Source: Corynebacterium imitans (GTDB lineage: Bacteria; Actinomycetota; Actinomycetes; Mycobacteriales; Mycobacteriaceae). From it: a stretch of 64,000 nucleotides of DNA. The stretch covers positions 434,001-498,000 of the forward strand of contig NZ_CP009211.1 of assembly GCF_000739455.1 (NCBI RefSeq), read 5' to 3'. The notes under the pieces were generated by a model. It was given only the letters and a program-made list of their open reading frames with translations, was not told where the DNA came from and ran no database searches. Of the stretch, positions 57,846-64,000 are shown in pieces. The position numbers were made by a program, and so were the translations under genes. How positions within the stretch are numbered: position 1 is the stretch's first letter; every line of letters begins with the position of its first letter.

Positions 57846-57968
57846 ATGGAGCAGGGGGGCAGCGACCGGATGCACGGGAATACATTTCTGCGCTCGAAGA
57901 GGAAGCCGAAGCAGTACGCCGAGGAAAGATCGAAATTGTTTCCCCTAGATGAGCTTGAGTCCGAGTGA
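57846..57968 (+). CDS. Possible 40-residue basic/acidic small protein
   Basis: ATG 57846 opens a 40-codon frame with a basic middle (LRSKRKPKQYAEERSKLFP) and acidic end (LDELESE). A TAAACT box lies 7 bp upstream, compatible with a leaderless transcript. There is no ribosome-binding site. The rest of the gap to 58052 contains nothing else that I can support. Too short for confident assignment. Confidence 0.45.
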   Translation: MEQGGSDRMHGNTFLRSKRKPKQYAEERSKLFPLDELESE

Positions 57969-58051
57969 GGTGTGTACAGCTGAAAGTCCATCAGCCCTAA
58001 CATCACCGACTCGCAGCAAGACCAAGCGCGTTCTTTGGTAGGTTGACCACC

Positions 58052-58564
58052 ATGTCAACCACCCCGATTCCGCCCGAACCCGCAGTCCCGCAGCTGCCGA
58101 CATCCGTGGAGCAGATGCACCGCGTCTCGCCGAAACTGATGGTGCCGAAGCTGGTCTCCAACACGATTTGGGCGCTGATCGTGCTGGGCTTTTTGGGGTT
58201 CGCCTGGTGGAAGTGGGGCTGGGGCTGGGCCATCCCGCTGGGAGTGTGCGCGGTCTATTTTGTCTGGCAGTACTTCCTCATCCCCTTCCAGGTGCGCAAC
58301 ATGGGGTGGCTGGAAACCGAGGAAGACCTGGTGCTGAGCAAGGGCAAGATGTGGCACACCATGACAGTCGTGCCTTACGGGCGCGTGCAGTTTGTCGACG
58401 TCACCTCCGGCCCCATCTCCCGCGCCCTGGGTCTGAAAAAGCTGGAGGTCAACACGGCGTCGACAACCTCGGACGCGAGCCTGCCCGGTCTGCCCGCAGA
58501 CGAGGCGGACGCACTGCGTGACCGCTTGGCCGTCAAGGCGCGCGAACGGATGAGCGGCCTGTGA
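58052..58564 (+). CDS. Membrane protein with bacterial PH domain (YdbS-like)
   Basis: The 170-residue protein has two helices (about 39-56 and 60-77) followed by a bPH_2 (DUF304) domain (NMGWLETEEDLVLSKGKMWHTMTVVPYGRVQFVDV). It overlaps the next bPH gene by 4 bp (GTGA), the YdbS-YdbT arrangement. I chose ATG 58052. Role unknown; homologues have been linked to lantibiotic or stress tolerance in Bacillus. Confidence 0.88.
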   Translation: MSTTPIPPEPAVPQLPTSVEQMHRVSPKLMVPKLVSNTIWALIVLGFLGFAWWKWGWGWAIPLGVCAVYFVWQYFLIPFQVRNMGWLETEEDLVLSKGKMWHTMTVVPYGRVQFVDVTSGPISRALGLKKLEVNTASTTSDASLPGLPADEADALRDRLAVKARERMSGL

Positions 58565-59913
58565 ACCAGTACCGCCGCGTCCACCGTTTAAGTCCCCTGC
58601 TGCGCGTGTGGGCGACGCTGCTTGCGTTGCTCGCCATCGCCGCGTTCAACTTCACCATGCCCATCTACAACTGGCTCTCAGAAGGCGACTACGGGCTTAC
58701 CGCGGCCGCGTGGGCGCTCGGCACCGTAGTGCTGGCCTTGCTCGTGCTCTTCGGGGTCTCGCAGTTGTGGTGGGCGCGGACTGGGTTTCGCGTGGACGAC
58801 GAGGAAATCGAGATGCGCCGCGGCGTGCTCACCACGCAGATCCGTACCGCGCGCTACGACCGCGTCCAGGCTGTGGACATCGTCGAGCCCTTCGCCCCGC
58901 GCCTGTTCGGGCTGGCCGGGGTGCGTATCGAGGCGGCCGGCGGCGCGCAGGCTAACATTGAGATCGCCTACCTCCCGCGCGCCGAGGCCGAGGCGCTGCG
59001 CAAGGAGATCCTGGCGCGCATGCAGGGCCAGGACCTGCTTGACAACCTTGACGATGCCACCTTCGACGTCCCCAATGCAGCCCCCGCACTCGTCGACCCG
59101 ATTCCGATCAAGCGTTCCCTGGCCGCGGCGGCGCTGCAGTTTTCCACCCTGTTCACGGTGGCGTGGGCGACCATCCCGGTCTGGTCCGGCTTAAGCATCG
59201 CCGCGGTCGTGCCGGTGCTGGTGAGCTTCGTGCCGCAGATCTGGCGCACGATCGACCAGTCGTGGCGCTTCCACTCGTCCGTTGACGGCGAGGTGATCAA
59301 CTTGACGTACGGGTTGGCAAATCGGCGTCGACAAGCGGTGCCCATCGACCGCATCCACGCAGTCCAGCTCAAGCGACCGATGCTGTGGCGAGTGTTCGGC
59401 TGGTGGCAGGTCTCGGTGACAGTGGCCGGCTACGGCTCCGAGATGAACAAGGCCTCGGGCACCTCCAAGCTTTTGCCGGTGGGCACCTACGCGCAGGCCG
59501 CGCAGGTCATCGACGCGGTCGGCCCGCTCACAGCCCAGGAGCTCACCGGGCCCGTAGCAGCCGACGCGACGTTTTCCGCGCGCAGCCCGCGTAAAGCCCG
59601 CTGGGTCTCGCCGGTGGACTGGCGGAGCCAGAGCGTCGCCGTGGACACTACCCGCGGCACAGCGCGCGTGACGTTTGGGCGGCTGACCCGCCGCTTCCAG
59701 GTGGTCAAAATCCCGCACATCCAGGAGCTCACCTTCAAGCAGGGCCCGCTGCAGCGCCGACTCGGCCTCGCGCACGTGCGCTTCGACCTCGTGCCCGGCG
59801 CGGTGCGGATGACCGCGCGCGATGTTGAGGACACGCAGGCCCGCTCGCTTGTCGACGCCCTACGCACCCGCACCCTGCCCGCCCTGGAACCGGCGGACGT
59901 TCCCGCTGATTAG
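58561..59913 (+). CDS. Membrane protein with tandem bacterial PH domains (YdbT-like)
   Basis: The 450-residue protein has N-terminal helices (about 15-36 and 48-70), a bPH_2 domain (VDDEEIEMRRGVLTTQIRTARYDRVQAVDI), another helix pair near 185-225, a second bPH_2 (EVINLTYGLANRRRQAVPIDRIHAVQ) and a third at the end (TFGRLTRRFQVVKIPHIQELTF). It is coupled to the YdbS-like gene. It overlaps the protease gene at the 3' ends by 4 bp. Confidence 0.9.
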   Translation: MNQYRRVHRLSPLLRVWATLLALLAIAAFNFTMPIYNWLSEGDYGLTAAAWALGTVVLALLVLFGVSQLWWARTGFRVDDEEIEMRRGVLTTQIRTARYDRVQAVDIVEPFAPRLFGLAGVRIEAAGGAQANIEIAYLPRAEAEALRKEILARMQGQDLLDNLDDATFDVPNAAPALVDPIPIKRSLAAAALQFSTLFTVAWATIPVWSGLSIAAVVPVLVSFVPQIWRTIDQSWRFHSSVDGEVINLTYGLANRRRQAVPIDRIHAVQLKRPMLWRVFGWWQVSVTVAGYGSEMNKASGTSKLLPVGTYAQAAQVIDAVGPLTAQELTGPVAADATFSARSPRKARWVSPVDWRSQSVAVDTTRGTARVTFGRLTRRFQVVKIPHIQELTFKQGPLQRRLGLAHVRFDLVPGAVRMTARDVEDTQARSLVDALRTRTLPALEPADVPAD

Positions 59914-60884
59914 CCGTGGATGGTCAGCCCCCAGTACTCGATAGCCCCGCCGATCTCCATCGCGCCCACGAGGGTCTTGTTGGCGTCGGAGACATTGGAG
60001 TTGACGCCGACCGCCCACACGCCTGAGTTGTCGACGGCGAAAATCGCGCCACCGGAATCGCCGCGGTCGGTGATGCTGCGGAAGTAGAACAGTCCACTGT
60101 TGCCGATGCTGTCGAACTCGCCGCAGGAGTAGCCGGTGGTGGCGCCAAGGCGGCAGATCATCATGCCGCGGGCCTGCGCCTCCTGCGGGGTGATCCAGCC
60201 GCGCAGTGGCAGGTCGAGCGGGAGTGTGGAGGAATACTGGGCGTTGCCGGTGAGCTCGATGAGCCCGATATCCGCGCCGATGACGCTGCCGTCGGCGCTC
60301 TGCTCTAGGTAGGATTCCACCATCTCACCTGCGTAAGCCCAGTTGCCCTGGGTGTCCTCCACGTAGAACTGGTCGCCGCGCCCACCGCAGTGGCCGGCTG
60401 TGATGATGAAGACGCGCTCGCCCCGGGACGCCAAAAAGCCCGTCGAGCAGTTCATATTCCCCGTCTCGTTGTAGATCCGTCCGCCCGGTACGACCCCGCC
60501 GGGCTGTTTCAGCCACTCCCAGTCCACGGAGTTGTGGTAGTACACGCCCCGGTTGTCGTCGCGGCCGCTTTGTCCGGAGGAGTCGTTGCGGGGATCGATG
60601 ACCTCGCGCTGGATCGGCGGCTCCGCGTGCTGGCTGGGGTAGCTCTCGTAGCTCCGGTGGTCCTGGTAGTCGGGCTCTGTCTGGTAGCGCGATTGCTTGG
60701 TGGCAGAGGTGCTGGGCTGTGGCGTGTAGGAGTCCTGCAGCATGTCCGCAATTTCTGACACGGCAGCGTCCTGCTCGGCTTGGTAGGCCTCCAAGTCAGC
60801 ATCGGAGGAATCCCCGCAGGATACAAGCAGCGCTGAGGCAGCAAGTGCGGCGATCAGGCGGAAACGTGACGCGGGAGAATGCAT
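59910..60884 (-). CDS. Trypsin-like serine protease lipoprotein
   Basis: The 324-residue protein has lipobox LVSC (C23), a 100-residue Gln/Ser/Tyr-rich linker and a chymotrypsin-fold domain with triad H165 (TAGHCGG), D205 (GADIGLIEL) and S277 (GDSGGAIFAV). There are conserved disulfide cysteines. It is tethered to the membrane and acts in the envelope. I chose ATG 60884; GTG 60896 would add four residues. Confidence 0.9.
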   Translation of the reverse strand: MHSPASRFRLIAALAASALLVSCGDSSDADLEAYQAEQDAAVSEIADMLQDSYTPQPSTSATKQSRYQTEPDYQDHRSYESYPSQHAEPPIQREVIDPRNDSSGQSGRDDNRGVYYHNSVDWEWLKQPGGVVPGGRIYNETGNMNCSTGFLASRGERVFIITAGHCGGRGDQFYVEDTQGNWAYAGEMVESYLEQSADGSVIGADIGLIELTGNAQYSSTLPLDLPLRGWITPQEAQARGMMICRLGATTGYSCGEFDSIGNSGLFYFRSITDRGDSGGAIFAVDNSGVWAVGVNSNVSDANKTLVGAMEIGGAIEYWGLTIHG

Positions 60885-60987
60885 GGCGGGGCTCACTTGG
60901 GTGTGTCGGGCCAGGAACAGGCACAGATTTTAACAGTTGCATGGAAAAGCGATGGAGGAATGCTTAACGTAGGTAGCCTTGGCCAGC

Positions 60988-61632
60988 ATGAACCGTGTAC
61001 TGAGCGTGAATATTGCCCGCCCGCAACAGGACCCCGGCGGGGCGGCGCGGCAAAGCGGCATTAATAAACAGCCAGCCGCACGCCTCGACGTGGTGGCCCC
61101 GGGGCCGAACTACGGCGACGGCAGCGGCGTGGTCGGTGACGTCATTGGCGACACCGCTCACCACGGCGGCGCCCAGAAGGCGGTGTATGCCTTTAGCCGC
61201 GAGCGCCTCGACTGGTGGGGCAACCAACTGTCATACCCACTGGACAACGGGATGTTCGGCGAGAACCTCACCACCGAAGGTATCGACTGGACCGCGGTGC
61301 TGATTAACCAGCGCTTCCGCATTGGCGAGGTGGAACTTGAGGTCAGCGTGCCGCGCTCGCCGTGCCGGACCTTCGCGGCGTGGATCGGCGAGCCGCAGTG
61401 GATCAAGGCCTTTACCAAAAGCGGGGACTGCGGTTGCTACTTCCGCGTGAACAAGGAAGGCGCGATCGCGCCGGGAGACACGATCGAGGTACTCGACGAG
61501 CCTGACCACGGATTCACCATGGGCGAGGCCTTCCGCGCGAAAATGGGGGATAAGGATCTCTCCCGACGCCTGTGGGAGCTGCGCATCATGCCGCCGCTGT
61601 ACCAGGAGCGCCTCGACGCGCGGTTTGGGTGA
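60988..61632 (+). CDS. MOSC-domain protein (YiiM-like)
   Basis: The 214-residue protein carries the MOSC fold: VGDVIGDTAHHGGAQKAVYAFSRERLDWW, GMFGENLTTEGID, and the cysteine-containing VPRSPCRTFAAWIG that binds the molybdenum cofactor in relatives. Substrate unknown; YiiM-like proteins reduce N-hydroxylated compounds. It converges on trmL. Confidence 0.9.
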   Translation: MNRVLSVNIARPQQDPGGAARQSGINKQPAARLDVVAPGPNYGDGSGVVGDVIGDTAHHGGAQKAVYAFSRERLDWWGNQLSYPLDNGMFGENLTTEGIDWTAVLINQRFRIGEVELEVSVPRSPCRTFAAWIGEPQWIKAFTKSGDCGCYFRVNKEGAIAPGDTIEVLDEPDHGFTMGEAFRAKMGDKDLSRRLWELRIMPPLYQERLDARFG

Positions 61633-61633
61633 G

Positions 61634-62104
61634 CTACACCCCGCCCGCAAACCCCATCTGCCGCCAGGCTTCGAACACGGCGACGGCTGCGGAGTTGGAC
61701 AGGTTCATCGAGCGCCGGCTCGGCAGCATCGGGATGCGCACCTGATCGGTCACCTTCGGGTGGTGGCTGTGCGCCTCCGGCAGCCCGGTCGGCTCGGTAC
61801 CGAAGAGCAGCGCGTCGCCGTCCTGGTAGGCCACGTCCTGGTAGTAGGAAGTGGCCTTAGTGGTAAACGCGAAGATGCGCGCGTCGCCGAGAGCTGCGAA
61901 GCAGGCCTCGATATCCGGGTGGATCTGCACATCGGCGAGGTCGTGGTAGTCCAGGCCTGCGCGCTTGAGGTGTTTGTCATCGAAGTTGAAGCCGAGCGGC
62001 TCGACTAGGTGGAGCACCGCACCAGTATTCGCGCAGAGCCGGATCGCGTTGCCGGTGTTGCCTGGGATGACGGGGTTATCAAAGATGACGTGAAGTGCGC
62101 ACAC
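61634..62104 (-). CDS. trmL: tRNA (cytidine/uridine-34-2'-O)-methyltransferase TrmL
   Basis: The 156-residue SPOUT methyltransferase has [16 protein letters not shown] at the start and the knot motifs [12 protein letters not shown] and [17 protein letters not shown], typical of TrmL/CspR. It methylates the wobble ribose of some tRNAs. It starts with GTG 62104, divergent from folD. Confidence 0.93.
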   Translation of the reverse strand: MCALHVIFDNPVIPGNTGNAIRLCANTGAVLHLVEPLGFNFDDKHLKRAGLDYHDLADVQIHPDIEACFAALGDARIFAFTTKATSYYQDVAYQDGDALLFGTEPTGLPEAHSHHPKVTDQVRIPMLPSRRSMNLSNSAAVAVFEAWRQMGFAGGV

Positions 62105-62127
62105 ACCGACAGTCTAGGATGGGGTGC

Positions 62128-62991
62128 GTGACTGCGATCAAATTGGACGGAAAACTCTACCGCGAGGAGATTTTCGCGGATCTGAAGGGACGCGTTGCTG
62201 CGCTGAAGGAGCGGGGCGTCACCCCGGGGCTGGCCACCGTGCTGGTGGGGGAGGACCCGGCGAGCCAGAACTACGTGCGCATGAAGCACCGCGACTGCGA
62301 GGAGCTCGGCATCGCCTCCATCATGAAGGAGCTACCCGAGGACACCACGCAGGAGCAGCTCGAGGAGGTCATCCGCGAGCTGAACGAGGACGATGCCGTC
62401 ACCGGCTACATCGTCCAGCTTCCCCTGCCGAAGCACCTGGACGAAAACCGCATCCTGGGTCTTATCGACCCGGACAAGGACGCCGACGGCCTGCACCCGG
62501 TCAACCTGGGCAAACTCGTGCTCAACGAGCCGGCACCGTTGCCGTGCACCCCGAACGGCTCCATCAAGCTGCTCGAGCGCTTCGGCGTGGACCTTAACGG
62601 CGCGATCGTATGCGTGATTGGCCGCGGTGTGACCGTCGGCCGCCCGATCTCGCTCATGCTCACCTCCCGCGATGTCAACGCCACCGCCGTGCTCTGCCAC
62701 ACCGGCACCAAGGACCTCGCCGCAGAGACGCGCCGGGCCGACGTCATCATCGCGGCAGCGGGCAAGCCCCACATGATTACGGCCGACATGATTAAGGAGG
62801 GCGCCGCGCTTCTCGACGTCGGCGTGTCCCGCGTTGACGGCAAAACCGTCGGCGACCTGCACCCGGATGTCTGGGAGAAGGCCGGTTGGGTCTCCCCGAA
62901 CCCGGGCGGTGTCGGCCCGATGACGCGCACCTTCCTGGTCCGCAACATTGTGGAAAGCGCCGAGCGCGCCGCCGGTCTGGCCGAGGCCTAA
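62128..62991 (+). CDS. folD: FolD, methylene-THF dehydrogenase/cyclohydrolase
   Basis: The 287-residue enzyme interconverts methylene- and formyl-tetrahydrofolate. Motifs: [21 protein letters not shown] (with K for cyclohydrolase chemistry), [23 protein letters not shown] and the Rossmann [16 protein letters not shown] and TPGGVGPMT equivalent (NPGGVGPMT). It starts with GTG 62128. Confidence 0.96.
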   Translation: MTAIKLDGKLYREEIFADLKGRVAALKERGVTPGLATVLVGEDPASQNYVRMKHRDCEELGIASIMKELPEDTTQEQLEEVIRELNEDDAVTGYIVQLPLPKHLDENRILGLIDPDKDADGLHPVNLGKLVLNEPAPLPCTPNGSIKLLERFGVDLNGAIVCVIGRGVTVGRPISLMLTSRDVNATAVLCHTGTKDLAAETRRADVIIAAAGKPHMITADMIKEGAALLDVGVSRVDGKTVGDLHPDVWEKAGWVSPNPGGVGPMTRTFLVRNIVESAERAAGLAEA

Positions 62992-62995
62992 ATTC

Positions 62996-63313
62996 GTGCT
63001 CTCACTCGACAACCCCCACGACCGCGGCAACCCGCCCTCGCCCCTGCCAGAAATGGTGCAATGGGCGCTGGTGGCGTTGTTTGCCGTGGGGTTTGTCGCC
63101 TCCGGGCTGTTCGCGGCCACGGAGCACTGGCGCCGCGCCACCTTCACGCTGGGGGCGTCGATGCTGTGGCTGGCGGCGCTGCGGTATCTGTGCGACTCGC
63201 GAATCCTCGGCTTGCTCGCGGTGCGCTCACGCAAGGCCGACGCGGCGTTCTGCACGCTGTGCGGGCTAGGGATGGTCACGCTCGCGTGGACGGTGGACTC
63301 GCTGGGGTCTTAA
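62996..63313 (+). CDS. DUF3017 family membrane protein
   Basis: The 105-residue protein has three hydrophobic segments (about 20-38, 47-64, 82-100). A small DUF3017 protein commonly follows folD in actinobacteria. It starts with GTG 62996, four bases after the folD stop. Function unknown. Confidence 0.8.
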   Translation: MLSLDNPHDRGNPPSPLPEMVQWALVALFAVGFVASGLFAATEHWRRATFTLGASMLWLAALRYLCDSRILGLLAVRSRKADAAFCTLCGLGMVTLAWTVDSLGS

Positions 63314-63378
63314 CCGGAAAGAATTTACATAAGCTTCACGTCTAATTTGGGTGAAGGTTACATTGGCTGCCTAACGTC

Positions 63379-64000
63379 ATGCCGGTGTTTTTCAAGAAGA
63401 AACGGGCAATCCCCGCGCTAGCTGTATGTATCGCGTCGGTGCTTTGCGCTGTGCCGGACGCGGGCGCTGCGGCGGTAGCTACTCCGGACTACCAGGTCAA
63501 GCTGCGATTAAGCGATGCAGCAGTTGATGCTCAAGGTGCACCGTCTCCGCAGTTCCGTTCATACTTTGACGTGTTGAGCGAGTCCGGATCGGAGCAAGCA
63601 GTCTATTTCGACACTGCCGACGGGATGCTGGCTAACCATGGATGGACGGCGCGTCTGCGGCATAAAGACAGTGCGGAAAATTACGACATTACGTATAAGT
63701 ATCGCCTTCCCCTGGGGGATAACTCCCTGTCCAAGAGCACCGTGGAGGACGGCTTGGACCGGGCACGAAAGCAGAACTTCGACTCATCAGATACGAACTA
63801 CGACGCCCAGGTCAACGCAAGCTTTGCAACGTCGACGTTGGACTTCAGCAACAAGAAAAGCGCCGCGTGTGTCACTTCGCAGTGCGAAATTCCTTCGGTA
63901 GACGACGCGGTAGCGATTGTGGCTGACCTGGAGCCCGGGAAGCTGAAGAAGGCAACGGGTACCACGCTTGCAGACGTTGATCTGAAGATGTCTCGTATCG
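63379..64000 (+). CDS. Secreted protein with a CYTH-like domain (3' end outside the window)
   Basis: An open frame from ATG 63379 continues past the window edge (207 codons visible). A basic start and hydrophobic core ending AGA-A form a signal peptide of about 31 residues. Then VKLRLSDAAV, a YFDTADGMLANHGWTARLRH block, and YDITYKYRLP recall the beta-strand order of CYTH/triphosphate-tunnel enzymes. Export of such a fold is unusual. Weak match by eye; could be a different beta-barrel protein. Confidence 0.65.
   Translation, partial: MPVFFKKKRAIPALAVCIASVLCAVPDAGAAAVATPDYQVKLRLSDAAVDAQGAPSPQFRSYFDVLSESGSEQAVYFDTADGMLANHGWTARLRHKDSAENYDITYKYRLPLGDNSLSKSTVEDGLDRARKQNFDSSDTNYDAQVNASFATSTLDFSNKKSAACVTSQCEIPSVDDAVAIVADLEPGKLKKATGTTLADVDLKMSRI

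Overview
The window is high-GC actinobacterial DNA whose gene order is that of a Corynebacterium chromosome. Evidence for this is the rplM-rpsI-glmM cluster beside a compact ESX-4-like type VII secretion (T7SS) locus. It is followed by alr-tsaE-tsaB-rimI-tsaD-groES-groEL1-whiB-sigD-rsdA-guaB-guaB3-guaA in the order known from mycobacteria and corynebacteria. A DinB/DUF664 protein (mycothiol-linked family), DnaE2/ImuA'/ImuB and apparently leaderless genes fit the same group.

Layout. 1-9.2 kb: T7SS core (eccB, mycP, eccD, eccC and an Rv3446c-type accessory gene), with three 69-bp tandem palindromic repeats between eccB and mycP. 9.3-15.9 kb: an esxB-like WXG100 gene is split by a 5.9-kb integrative element, and esxA follows. 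16.2-18.7 kb: rplM, rpsI, glmM. 18.8-21.0 kb: a three-gene operon ending in a Cys/Pro/Glu-rich protein; it shares an ECF-sigma-like promoter with esxB. 21.1-30.3 kb: an alpha/beta-hydrolase fold protein without its serine, a membrane protein, alanine racemase, the t6A genes, RimI, the CIRCE-controlled groESL1 and a WhiB regulator. 30.6-41.6 kb: sigma D and its anti-sigma factor, GMP synthesis (guaB, guaB3, guaA), a soluble Aer-like PAS protein and a large surface protein. 41.6-45.2 kb: a PspC/Toastrack envelope-stress module with its own kinase and regulator. 45.2-57.8 kb: the mutasome genes imuA', imuB and dnaE2 flanking a metNIQ importer with two substrate-binding lipoproteins. 57.8-64 kb: bacterial PH-domain proteins, a trypsin-like lipoprotein, MOSC, trmL, folD, a DUF3017 protein and the start of a secreted CYTH-like protein.

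The main discovery candidate is the element at 9,508-15,405. It is bounded by a perfect 12-bp direct repeat (GTACGACGATGC). It carries a large serine recombinase at its right edge, a small serine recombinase, a RepA/RecA-fold ATPase, an HNH protein and a 120-residue protein of unknown function. It also holds about 720 bp of consecutive hairpins with no gene. It sits inside esxB, just after the WXG half. Joining the two host flanks through one copy of the repeat restores a 105-residue EsxB-like protein, in frame, with its YxxxD secretion signal. The insertion therefore removes the export signal and separates esxA from the shared promoter, and clean excision would restore both.

Other new-looking signals are the matched ECF-type promoters (GGAAC-N17-CGTC, each preceded by AAAAATTTTT) in front of esxB and the 18.9-kb operon, and a strongly over-represented CGTCGATAAGC-type motif that seems to be kept at the DNA level across different reading frames and intergenic DNA.
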